Part shown: piece after piece, positions 32,010 through 44,000 of the stretch | How the letters are laid out: the number at the start of each line of letters is the position of its first letter | How positions within the stretch are numbered: the stretch's first letter is position 1 | Assembly: GCA_948567375.1 (NCBI GenBank) | Contig: OX419758.1 | Coordinates: 16,621,001-16,685,000, forward strand | Origin: Lunularia cruciata | Lineage: Eukaryota; Streptophyta; Marchantiopsida; Lunulariales; Lunulariaceae | Direction of reading: 5' to 3' | Length of the DNA stretch: 64,000 nucleotides | The notes under the pieces: generated by a model | The model's database searches: none | The model's input: the letters and a program-made list of their open reading frames with translations, nothing else | What the model was told of the DNA's origin: nothing | Position numbers and translations under genes: made by a program

Positions 32010-35000
32010 TTACACATGGGATTATGCATGGGGTTATGCATGCTTCTTCTATCCCTTTGTTGATCATTCCGGGATACCGATCAAGTCGTGGGAGTGGTTA
32101 GCTTCTCAAGCAAGTTGCATTTTGGGGTTACTTGAGACTAGTTTCACTTGTCCACTTCTATTCCATAGGCTACCCTTCACACTCCATGATGAGGGTAGAC
32201 ATGCTTTTTGTCTACCACTTGATTGTTTGGCACATGATCCCTTGGACGAGTTAGCATGGTTCTTATTCCTCTTACTCCCTTGATGGTGTCTTTGTTACGC
32301 TAGAGGGAGACGTGTGGAGCATAGAGAAGTGGCTACTAGATTTTATCGATTCCAAGTGGGGGATTGGGCTGCCCTTCAAGAAGAGTCTATTAGGGCTACA
32401 CAATTTAGGAGACAAGCATTACCACAAGATACCATAGAGTCCACTCGATTACGATGGTGTAGGACATTGGGTTAGGCGAGAGAGTTTAGTAGAGCAGCAA
32501 AAGCGCTACATCCTTGTCTATGGTGAGTCATATTGATGAGACTATCTCTTCTCTATGCTCACTACATCCTATAGCAATAGAGGGACTATCACTAGAGGTT
32601 ATCAGCCTGAGCAGCCTTTATGTCTTGATAGGTCGCTATTTGCACAAGCATTGTGCACTACCTCTTGCCTTTCCTTAGGAGGCTTGTAAGGGATGGTTTA
32701 TGAGCACCTTAGAGATTACTTCCAGGCAGATGATCCTTCTAGTGGTTTTACCGAGTTGTTTTAGGTGGTTGTAGCAATAGCAAGAGGAGACATTCCTATG
32801 TCTGTTAGTTGGGTGTTAGGTGCTAGTTGACTTTTTGCGATGGAGAAAGACACGAGGGCATCAGGCCGATTGCTATTGGAGAGATCTTTTTTTGTTTGGT
32901 CAGTCATAACATTGTCCTTTAGCATTATTCTCACTTTCAACAACACCTCAATCCACATCAATTTGGAGTAGCTACACCTAGAGGATGTGAGGCTATATCT
33001 CTAGGCATTAGAGCACTCCTAGATATCCATCCGGAGTGGGTTGTCCTACATGTGGATGTTGAGAACACTTTTGATAACATCTCATGGACATCTATCTTTA
33101 GAGAGCTTAGGGAGGCTGGTGGACCCTTGGCGAGTCTCATTCCTTTTGTGTAGTCTTTTCATGGCTCTCCTACTTCCCTTTACTACCAGCATGGTGGTTC
33201 ACAAGAGGAAGTCACCATCTTGGAGTGAGCTATTGATACACATCAAGGAGATCCTTATTTGCCATGGCTCACTTTAGAGCTCTCCTATCTACTACTTTGG
33301 CCATGCCAAGTTGTGTATTTCACTCCTTGGCAAACGATATACACATCGTAGGCCTTGTAGATCAGATTAGGCAAGCCTTTGACTACTTGACTACCGAGCT
33401 ATATCTAGTAGGCTTGAGAGTCAAGGTGACAAAGTGTAGAGCATGGTCCACTTTAGGTATCCCTCCCCACCTTGAGCTTCTAGAGGAGTGTATCACATCC
33501 ACAGATGGACTTTGTGTTCTTGGAGTGCCAATAGGATCGGAGGATTTTGTCACACAGTTCTTAGACGCGGCCCTTGCAAAGGATGTTCTCCATGTGGATG
33601 ACCTTCCATTACTAGGAGATCCGCAAGTGGCATTTGGGATACTCTCTTCCAGTATTGCTTGTTGACCATCCTACCTCATATGTACAATTCCTCCCCTCAC
33701 CGTCCTTCCTATCACGTCTGAGAGCATTTGATAGAAGGATTATGGGAGTCTTTGGTGATATTATTGGACCAAGGACTTTTGAGTGTGTGATAGGGGATTT
33801 GGCACGTAGATAGATGGCTCTACCAATCTTGTGTGGTGGGGTTGGCTTGCTATCTATGGAGGAGATGACACCTATAACATTTTTGGGTAGTTGGCCTCTC
33901 TTGGCACCCCTACTTTCCTCTCGTTTTGTGGTTGTTGATAGGCCAGTTTTGGAGACTTATGTGATAGAGGTGGAGGGACGATCTTTTTCTCTCCAAGTGT
34001 TATTGCAGCAGACAAGAGATAGTCTATCCCCATGAGCATGAGAGGATTTTCCACCTCTTGCTTCACTATCATCAGATTGGATTAGAGGTTTATAGTCTTC
34101 CTTGATGGAGCAACAATGTGAGCATACGCTACATTCTCTCTTAGTCCACTCCTCCATTCCTCAGGCTACTAGAGCACGTCTTTGCTCTTGCTCTGGCAAG
34201 AGTGCAGGCTCTTGGATCTTAGCTCGACCGTGCATTAGGGCATTCCGACTCGCACCAACTACTTTCTCTACAACGATGAGGTTTTTCCTAGGTTTGGTCC
34301 ACCCATTTGCATCTTCATTGCTCACTTGTGAGTGTGATTCTACACTAGATGCAACAGCAGTCCACATGACACAATGTCCTTTTAGAGGACAGAGAATAGC
34401 TACCCATGATGCCATTAGGGACATAGTGTTTGCTATGGCACGAGATAGTGGATACTTGGCTTGGAGGGAGCGTTCGTATGCTTTGCAAACGACACGTGTT
34501 CAGGGCAGACTTATACTTGGTCCGAGATGATCAAGTGACAGTAGCGGATGTCGTGGTTACGGACCCTATGCGGGATATAGTTTCGGAGGGAGTGATTACA
34601 CATCCCCCTGGATGGGCAACGAGTGCAATAGTAGGTCACAAGGTCTCCAAGTATAGGGGCATGCAGCGAGGTCACCTCTTTGTTCCTCTAACCTTGGAGT
34701 TATATGGAGCGATGGGCACGGTATTTGACACATTTGTCAAGGAGTGCGCGAGAGCTTATCATATTAAGCGTTAGGGGTACCACTCTCATTCTCATATTTT
34801 GTAGCATATTTTAGACAACGTATGTCCATTGTTCTACATAGTGCAATGGCAGGTGCAATCCATATGAGAGCAATCACATTAGGTGATGTTTCTTCATATG
34901 CTCTAGTGGTGTGCAGACTGTCCGACTTGCATAGCCCGGCTGTCTTTGGTGTGGCAGTGCAAATTTCTCATATAGACTCTAATGGGGCTTAGCCCCATAA

Positions 35001-35070
35001 ACCCTTTTTTGTCTCCCTTGTAAGGTTTGATGGGGTCTTCCCATCCTTCAGTTTTCCTACGCGGTCGCCT
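32010..35070 (+). mobile_element. LINE copy 2, 5'-truncated
   Basis: It starts inside the N-terminal coding part compared with copies 1 and 3, just 100 bp after copy 1 and in the same direction. RT motifs are readable: VVLHVDVENTF with NIS (~33043-33085), HQGDP (~33240) and, at the active site, LANDIHIVG (~33330), where the first Asp is Asn. A CECDSTLDATAVHMTQC zinc finger (~34327-34377) and a C-terminal domain with VVVTDPMRDIVSEGVI and HKVSKYRGMQRGHLFVPL (34430-34774) follow. The 3' hairpins are at 34982-34998 and 35029-35045. Several frameshifts make it inactive. Confidence 0.85.
34102..34774 (+). pseudogene. LINE zinc finger and putative endonuclease-like C-terminus (copy 2)
   Basis: The best-preserved coding part of this family, in two overlapping frames (34102-34530 and 34430-34774) joined by a frameshift near 34450. 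The zinc finger is C-x-C-x9-H-x3-C followed by RIATHDAIRDIVF. The following domain has D and K residues (ADVVVTDPMRD, HKVSKYR) that could fit a restriction-like endonuclease as in R2-type LINEs; this assignment is tentative. Confidence 0.55.
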
Positions 35071-36120
35071 ACTTTACTATAACATCATGTTATAAGCGCA
35101 TCGTGCAAATCTACATGTGCACATTTCTTTATGCAACAGCATCTGAGTCGCATTTAAGGCTTCCATGCAGGAAAATCCCAAAACCTCGAGGTCGGGCCAG
35201 GCACTGTATTTGGAGCTTTGGTCCAACACTTATTCCCTAGCTACATGTTCCTCATCGCTTTAATCCACAACCGTACGCGGAGTTTCCGTTAAATTAGATT
35301 CATTATCAATCGTTAACACGGCTGTCCAAACCCCTGCTTCATTGCTTGTCAGTACGACATCCATCCGATGTATAATTGACCGTTCAGTGAGTACCACGTG
35401 GTGTTCAGAATGTCAGTTATTTGCGGCAAGATACAGAAGCAACGGAGATATCACGAATTTCAAGCTCGGCACAGCCGGATGTGGGTACTGCTCCAGCCTT
35501 CTACTGCTGTAAAGATGGCGCACAGTAAGACTGGTGAGTATATCCGATTGGATAAAAGGTGGAAAGTTACTCAAGGTGAATCTTGAACATTGACGACTCT
35601 GGTGCACGGTATTTCCTCCCTGTACCCGCGATCACCCTTTTACCACTCCAAGGTAACAACAAGTCAAAAGGGTTTCGTGGGACCCGCCTCCAAAGGTCTT
35701 GGACGAATCTCCTTTTACCCCACTGAACTGGGAGGAGCTTGACTTATGGTTTGGCTGGAATGTACTGTAATGGCACATTTGCTATATCCTTTGACGAATA
35801 CATCCATTTGTGTTTTCATCGTTAGCTCATCTTCGTCACCAGAACAGAGCTTTGTGAACTGCTTTTCTAACTAGAGAGTCTCGTTCTTCAATCGGTGTTT
35901 ATCCTACCTTTCTTTCCGGAAAGAGAAATTCAACTCTTTTGTTGGAGTCAAGAGATTAAGATGCAGTCCTTTTCTCGTATCTTAGACACAGGAAGATAAT
36001 CAGACGCAGCAGCCATACGGCTCGTTGTCGAGAGGTTATTGTTGACGACTGGAATTATTTGAAGACTTGATTGCTTCCGCAAGTAAAGCTGTAGGAAGTG
36101 CTCAAGTGACGGCATAGGAA
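35071..36120. other. No recognised gene
   Basis: Mixed-composition sequence with ORFs under 85 codons. No domain or repeat was recognised. Confidence 0.5.
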
Positions 36121-36123
36121 AGA

Positions 36124-36180
36124 AGGAAGGCGACCGCGTAGGAAAAACGAAGGATGGGAAGACCCCATCAAGCCGGCATA
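36124..36180 (-). mobile_element. Minimal LINE 3' end, minus strand
   Basis: The reverse complement gives the last ~57 bases of the LINE, with hairpin GATGGG-GTCTT-CCCATC (36153-36169) and the terminal GCGGTCGCCTTCC. It is an extreme 5' truncation. Confidence 0.7.
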
Positions 36181-36196
36181 GGTGAGTGTGCATCAG

Positions 36197-36431
36197 ATTT
36201 TCAAGATGTCATTGACTGATTGCTTGCTAGGAGCTTGTGTATCGTCTTTTCGATTTTTTTACAGTTGCTTCGTGGATTGAGTCTGTTCATGGTCAAACTG
36301 CATTGACGACCGTGCGTTAAATTTTCAAGATGTCATTGTTTGATTCCTTGGAGCTTGTGTATTGTCTTTTCCCTTTCTTCATAGTTGTTACGTGGCTGAA
36401 TCTGTTAAAGGATTTACTGCATTGAAGACTT
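36197..36431. repeat. Tandem duplication, ~124-bp unit
   Basis: Two copies beginning ATTTTCAAGATGTCATTG at 36197 and 36321 share GGAGCTTGTGTAT, GTCTTTTC and CTGCATTGA landmarks. They are diverged by substitutions and small indels. Confidence 0.8.
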
Positions 36432-38175
36432 TACATCAAATGCTCTCTGATCGTACCAATGCATCTTATCCTCGTTTCCCATTTGAACGCGAGAAGGGAG
36501 AACTTTGAAGACTAAGCCATGTTGGATACCCCGGAGTTGTCCCCACACCTCAAGAATTGTAGTTTGTAAGGTTCTTCCGGGTTAGATCGCAAGGGCTTAT
36601 TTGTGGTTCGATGGCGAAAAAGTTCGTATCTTCAAATATCAGAGAACGCGACTTTGCGCTTTAATAGTGAATATCAGCGGGGACATACTACTATATTACA
36701 AAAATCTCACTGTGACAGGATCCTCATCCAATGTTGGTTTCAGTTCCAAGACGAGGTCTTCTCACTCGATTCTCAGTAGAACCTGTGTTAAATAATCCTC
36801 AATGTACTAGCAGAGCTCGATCTCGGGAGTACTTTTACTTTAAAGCTTTAAGAATAAATTTAGGCTTCTCCGATCCCCATGTGCCCTTCAATTTCCGGTA
36901 TTCGTGCTCTTAAAGTCAAATAGTGACCAAGTAATATACAAAGGAGGATTGTAATCCTAGAAAACTCAGAGGTAGAATATTGATGAGAATGTACGGACAT
37001 GTAGACTTCATCACACTTTGAGCTGCGTCCTACAAAATGTCATGCATACGCGCTGGGAGAAACAAGTGGCCCTATCTTTTGGGCGAATAGATCGCTATGT
37101 GCCTCTGACTGGGTGAGGGCCTGTTGTCTTGTCTGAGGATCAGAGAACCAACATGCGAACTTTAGTTCGCATTGAAAGTCCCCAGACCTGCCGTGCACAC
37201 GATGAATGCTCTCTTACTCTTAGACCATCATCGCAGTTGTAGATTGCGTTGAACTTCACTTTCATACGCGTGTCCCAATTTGCCCTCTCGATTCCGCTTT
37301 GGGAACACAATTATTGTTGACGTGTGTTACCACCAGTGAGTGATTAGAATCAGTGTGGAAGGTTCATGGCAGCATAAATAAAATAAAATTTTAATTGTCC
37401 ACGTTCATTAGTAAAGACCACATTGAGTTAGTATTTAAAGCAGAGAAATTCACTTAGAACTCTATGCTGGAACACAGCCAGAAAGAAATCTCGCTCTTGA
37501 GGCATTAGTGCAGACTGAATGAAATAAATTTGAAAGCTGCACGAGCAGCTTCAAATCAAAAGCATGTCACGCATGTTCAGAAAGATTCCGGTAGTGGGCG
37601 ATTGTCACATCTGCGTCTTATTCGTGAGTTGGCCGCTCCTCTGAAATCGACTTTGAGAATTCTCCTGTCCCTATATGTAACTAGGATGCTACGCTTGTTC
37701 TTACCATTTGAGTATGTCCAAGAGTCAAGGTGTATTGTTCACACAAATCTTCTGAAGCGTGAAGTGCACTAAAGGGGGGAGAACTTCGAGTTCATCGAAA
37801 GTAAGATATCTGGCTCTTGGGCCATCCCCGAACGTTCCTAATCGTAGTTCTTGATATAGTTACTACCTGCTGAATGATATACTGCGATGGCGTATCTGGA
37901 ATTCAAATTTTCAATTTATCTGGAATTCAAAATTTCAAAATTTGAAGTTAAAACCATAAAATTAGGAAGTGAAAACAATTTTATCTCACAGAAGGTCTGC
38001 AGCTTCTTCCTCCTTCAACACAGTGCTTTTGTTCGGTCAGAAAGAATGCTATCTGACCTTGACGGACCAGATTCTAAAGTGGAACGTTTTGAACTGCAGC
38101 ACCAGTGACGTAGTGAACATAACTTATTTGGAATAAGAGGTTTGTTTCGAGTGGATGAACTTCAACGCAATGTAG

Positions 38176-38547
38176 TGACCTAAGTTGTTTGCCTCAAGAA
38201 ACGAATCCTTGCGGTCAAGAAAAGATCATAGCTTGAGAACGAGTGGTGAGAAAATGTGTCCGCATGATACTAGTTGAACTGCAGCAAACACGGGAGGGGC
38301 AAAGAGTTTGAGAATATAGTATTAAATGTTCCTTGTGTGAAATACAGACACCCCTCAGCGTATTTGATTGCTTGCGCGTTTTCGTGCAAGTCAGGGTCTG
38401 ATTAAGGGACCCGTTGAAGAGGACTAAGGAAAAACCGAGACCTAGAAAATGTGGGCATGCGTATATTAAAAAAATTAACTCGGGCATAGCTAGGTGTAGA
38501 GCCGACACTGACCTAAGTTGTTTGCCTCAAGAAACGAATCCTTGTGG
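38176..38547. repeat. 39-bp direct repeats 333 bp apart
   Basis: 38176-38214 and 38509-38547 both run TGACCTAAGTTG to CCTTGYGG with one difference. The 294 bases between them have no recognised content; they could be an insertion with repeated ends or a local duplication. Confidence 0.9.
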
Positions 38548-38675
38548 CCATTAGATGATGCTCATCGGGTAAACATGGCAAGCATCTAGCTCAAAGTACC
38601 ATATATCAGATTTATACGAGGAGTTTCAAACGTAAACTTCACGCTGCCACGATTAGTAACTTTATTAGTCAAAAC

Positions 38676-38697
38676 AAGGTCCTCAAAAGAGGACCTT
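38676..38697. repeat. Perfect hairpin, 9-bp stem
   Basis: AAGGTCCTC-AAAA-GAGGACCTT, followed by TTCTTTT. The shape resembles a factor-independent terminator, but in plant nuclear DNA no such role is expected. Confidence 0.85.
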
Positions 38698-41050
38698 TTC
38701 TTTTACTAACTGTAGGTCTGTAGTTCTAGATTGACGACGTGTGGATTCTCATGAGGTCCCTGATACTCGACCTCCCATGGTACTTTGAGCTAGATGCTTG
38801 CCATGTTTCTGTTACTTCATATTACAAGTGGCTTCCCTCAATCAGATTTTCATCTCGAACAGTACTGTATATCTGGAATTCGGTCTCACTCTATATGCCA
38901 TCGTTATCCCACGTTGCATCGTGGAATCTGCCAGAGCTTGTCTTAGTCTCGAGCCTAGGCTAATACATTTCTCAATGTTTGTCCTGGATTGCGTTCTCTG
39001 GTTACTGTGGGAAGTTCGACCGACTTATGAGCCCAGACGTCGGATAGGAATGACTGTCGTTCATGGTGGAGACCCTTTCAGGTCAGAAAGTGTTTAAGCT
39101 ATTCCATAATTACGCTAGCTTTATAGGACTGTTTTGGGGCCGAGATTCCAGAGTCGTAGCATTTCCAGGGAAACGGGTAAGGAAGCTAGTTCAGATCCTG
39201 TTCTCATATCGGCGGGAATGTCACAATCCAGGAATTTCGTTTAATCCCTTCCTATCGAAGATTTCATTGTGAGAGGGCTTGTATTTTAAGTGATTTCAAC
39301 CTGACAGCGTTGATGGAATTTAGAATCCCTTGACAATGTAGTCTTCCGTTGCTTATATGGGGCAAGTCTCGCTGGGAAGAGGACTCGCGTTATCACATCA
39401 ATGACAAGAGGACCACAAATTGCGGGCAATGATAGTTGCAAATGATTAGTTTTTGTCGAGTATCATGACCTGAAGAAGTGTATTGAGACAGCCACGAATA
39501 CCATGTAGGATGTAGAAATGATTACTGTCAGATTGTCAACATAGTACCAAGAAACACTTCCAATCAGAAACATTTCTCTGATGAGCATTGTCTCTCGTGC
39601 AAATCTCAGTAGTTAAAGCTAGGGCGTGGAGGAGGCATTACTGCGTTGTGACAGATTCCCTCTTATGCGAGGTACGCGGAGTTTCATAGATGAAGTTCAA
39701 GACAACGAAATCATGTTGGTCGCCCTGAATGTGTAATTGCGCATATTTTTCAACTAAATTTCCTCGAAGAACACCTGAGCAGCTCTTCTTGGTGCAGGAG
39801 AGTGGACGTTTCTTATCATGAAACAACTAAGGTTAATGTATGCTTTCGATCCTCGTACCTTCGTTAGTCTGTGAGCCAATTCCCAGGCGCTTTATCAGAC
39901 AAGATAAATTGAACACACTAACATTGAACTTCATCAGAACCACAACTCGTTTCTGTGACTCAGAATCTAAAATTCTCTCTATCGCCAGAAACCACGTATT
40001 ACAAAGGTGCTATCCATTCGGGCCATTCTTCTATCGGACAGGATCGAAGTTGAGCTCCATGGTCTCTTGATCATGATTACAGCAAGGCAACAATGATACT
40101 CATATGCAGTACCATATCAAAGTCAAATACTAAGGAGGAGCCAAGTGGAACTTCTTTGACTATGGGACTAAGCCGTATTATTAGATATTTTCATAAACAG
40201 ATTGAGGACTTAGTCACATGCTGGGATCGGCTTTAATTCTGCAGCGTTCTCTGCGAATTGTACTGTAGCAAAGAGTCAGGTGCCTGGATAAATCAGAATT
40301 TTGTTTCCTCATGGCTTCTATCCAGAAGCAAAGAGTACGCTTAAAACAGGACTGCACACACAGAAGAAATGCAACTTGGCACAAATCGCTGGTGGTAAAA
40401 CTGGTTCCTCAATTAGTAAACATAGAGAATTATACGACAGTATATCTGAAGGCCAAATCGACCAGCTTAAAAGACTGAACAGGAGATCGGGACCTCAAAT
40501 GGCGTCTATGGGTGGCATGAAAATAATTTGATTTATTGATACAGTTGAGATCTTCTAGTTGAAGATCACAAGGAAAGAATCGGTCGATTAGACTTGTACG
40601 GTTGTCAGATCGATGTAAAGTCGTAAGGACTCACTGAGTTCTAGCTAACTGTTCAGTTATTCCCGATCTGAATCTTTTAAATTACATTGTGCGAGATTAA
40701 TCTAATGTGTTGTGTCGAATTCTGCTGTACTCTAGGGGACTACTGCAAAATTGTATCAAACCAGCACCAATCTGTGCTATAATTGTGATATTACTCTGCG
40801 AGACCACCTTGGTTCGAGGTTGAAACAGCTCCAGGACATCAATCATGGGACATCTCTCGGTGCCATTCTCCTTTTTCATGTATGTACACTTTGAATCTAT
40901 AGTAATATGAAGGCTGTCGAACCAGTGTAATCTTGGCCTGCGCACGGGCACGTGAAGTTGTTCCTGACGTATTATGGGTTCGAACAAATTCCTGACGTAT
41001 TATGGGTGCTTGATTTAACGGGATCTAGCTACAGTAGATGTCCATATAAA

Positions 41051-44000
41051 TCACTTGAGCTTAAATCCCAGGTATTCGACACAGAGTCCCCCGAGAAAGC
41101 CAGATCCATAGGCAGGATCCTCAAGTTGTGGTGGTTTATTCGCAATAGCTCTTTCAGCATCATCACAGGCTCCCGCCAGGTCTTGCATAAGGTGTTTGAT
41201 ATATCCTCTGTGCTTTAGGGATTCATAGTCGTCTGGGTTGAGCTGCAGACCTCTGGTTAGATCTGCCAAAGCTCCTGGAAGATCACCCATCATACCTTTC
41301 AGTATCCCCCTTTCTTGCCAATGGAATTGCTTGTGGGGTTGGAGCTCTAGGGCTTTGTTCGCATCCTCTAAAGCTCCCTCGTACTCCTTCAGCATCACCC
41401 TGACAAACCTCCTCCAGCTGAAGGAAATAATGTTGCACTTCAGATCAGTATAGCTCAGAAACCATTTGCATTTATGATCTTGTGAGGTTAGAATAAAAGT
41501 CAAGGAAGTAAGAATTTCTCAGAAATGGAACACTGCAGAAATAAAGTCATGAGCAAGACCTGTATGTGTAAGGATTTTCTGGTTGTAGAGCATGTGCTCT
41601 ATCGAGGTCACCGAGAGCTTGTTTGTAATTCTCCATCTCTATGTTGATTGTAGCACGACTACGGTATGCTTCTGCCGAAGAAAGAATGAGTCGGTTGTTA
41701 GTTCGAGCGTCGATCTGGGTCAAGGTTCTTGCGGCGACGGCTTGCACACTGGGATCAATGTCGTTCTCCAGCAGTCTCAGCAGTCTCTCAATGGCTTCAG
41801 GAAACAAAGCAATCCCAATCTTGTTCATCGATTCTTCTGCCAGGTTTGCCAGGGCCCATGCGGCGTTGGTTTGAACGGCTGGACTTTCATCTCGGCTCAG
41901 AAGTCTCACAAACCCCTCTAGAGCCCCAGGAAACTTGGCTATGGCCATCTGATTCTCTCCTGCTGTAGCCATGGTGGCCAAGGTCCGAGCAGCGTTGTTC
42001 TGAGTATAGGGACTCACATCTTGGCCGAGAAGATCCACAAGATTCTCCAAAGCTCCTGGGAACTTGGCAACCAGAACCCTGTTGTTCTTTGACTCCACAA
42101 TGTGCGCTAAAGCACGAAGGGCATTGCTTTGGGTGTAGGGATTAACGTCCTTTTGTAACAGGCCGACTAGACCTTCAAGCGCTCCAGGGAATGCAGCAAC
42201 AATGTCTTGATTTGCCGCGGTGCCTGTAATGTTAGCCAAAGCCCACGCTGCACGACTCTGAAGGTGGAGACTTCCGCTCTTGGGGTTGCCCAACAGGCTT
42301 ATAAGGCCCCTCAGCGCACCCGGGCACGCAGCAACCTTGATTTTATTCTCTTCCGCATCAGCTAGGCTCCCCAAGGCCCAGGCAGCACTCAGATTCCGCC
42401 ATGCCCAAGTTGCTTGTTGCTGCATATCGCGATGATTGTGCTCACTTTCCACCTCGAACAGGCTCACCAAGCCCTCCAACGCTCCGGGGATTTTGGCGAT
42501 GATCACCTTCACCTTCGTCTCCGTTGCCTCGGCGAGATGCACGAGAGTCCACGCCGCAGAGCATCTGGTTTGTGGATTCACATCCTTGTGGAGAAGTCGG
42601 ACCAGGCCTTTCAAAGCGCCTGGAAACACTGCGATGCTCTCCTTGTTCACCTTGGCATCAGAAAGGTTTGCCAAAGCCCAAGCTGCATTTAGATTGCCCA
42701 AGGCCCGAGTAGAATGCTGGTCGCAAGGTGCCTCGATGCTGAACTCCTCCACTTCGAGCAGTCTCACAAGACCCTCTAAAGCTCCTGGGAACGCTGCAAC
42801 CGTGAGCTTGTTCTCTTCCGCCTCGGCCATGTTTGCCAACGCCCAGGCTGCCTTGCTCTGGGTGATAGGGCTGACATCCTTGGCCAAAAGCCCCACTAAT
42901 CCCTGGAGAGCGCCTGGGAATTCTGCAACTGTGATTTTAATATCCCGATCTCCAGTTATGTTGGCCATTGCCCAAGCAGCATTGATTTGAGTGTCTGATC
43001 TAACATCTCTTCCCAGCAATTGCACTAATCCTGACAAAGCACCGGGAAAAGAAGCAACTTCTAATCGGTTCTCTTCCGTCTCGGCTACAACCATTAAAGT
43101 CCAGGCTGCAATTGTTTGAATCTCTGGATAGCTATCTTTGCCCAGAAGGCGCACGAAACCTTTCAAGAACCCCGGAAATACTCCCAGGTTGTATTGCTTC
43201 TCTTCAGACACAGCTATGTTTGTGAGAGCCCAGGCTGCGTTCTTCTGCGTTTCGTTATAGACGTGCTTTCCTAGTAGCGTTATCAGCCCCGTGATTATAC
43301 CTTCGCTGGCAATCAGTAGGGGCTTATCAAGAGCGTGTACAGCCAACGCCCAGCATGTTGTCAATGCCGAGTCGGGAATCGCAAGTAATCCTGTTATGCC
43401 ATTTTCTGGATTCCGGTGGCAAATAAACTCCAAAATCACCTGCATACAACGGTCACCAAATCGGTACTGTTATATCCGCAACAATCAAAAATGTTTGTCT
43501 CATATTGGTTGCGGATGATAATTAAGCAAGGAACGTGTATAACAAGTTTATCAACCCTGCAACACAACAATCACTGAAATTTCTGCGGAGTAATTCATCA
43601 CCTCAGAGGTGTGGATTTCAATTTGCTTCTGCTCTAAGTACAAGACTTGATTGTCTCTAGAGTAACGTGGGTCGCAAAGGCTGTGTGAAGTTCGTCGAAG
43701 TGTTTAGATATCATACCTGTCTGGCGAGAACGTGGACCATTGGTGGTTGCTTTGGGTAAAGGTCTTCAGCTGAAACCTGTAATAGAGAGACGAAGGGAGC
43801 CAGCCATGTGAGGATGAGGCTTCCCAAGTGACTGAAGTTAGAAACGTTCAGCTTTGCTGCTGCCCTGACTGCTAGCTCTCCTTCCCCATACACAACACAC
43901 AGCGCCGCCATCAAAGCTGCATCAGAGCTGAGTTCATCTTGGGAGTTTCCGATGCGATTCAACAGGGAATCGATAAGCATACTAATCTCCTTCTCCTTGG

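Larger units (their letters stand above)
36432..41050. other. Intergenic region without a recognised gene
   Basis: ORFs are all under 100 codons and none shows a known domain. Apart from the small repeats listed separately, a 20-base direct repeat ATTCCTGACGTATTATGGGT-like at ~40961 and 40990 is visible. Part near 41050 is likely the 3' UTR and downstream region of the NB-ARC gene. Confidence 0.5.

Noticed and set aside
38676-38710. Bacterial-type terminator, hinting at organelle or bacterial DNA
   Set aside because: Only the hairpin fits; no neighbouring bacterial or organelle gene is visible.
42414-42990. Long plus-strand ORFs of up to 184 codons opposite the ARM exon
   Set aside because: They mirror the repeated, GC-richer ARM coding sequence and show no domain of their own.
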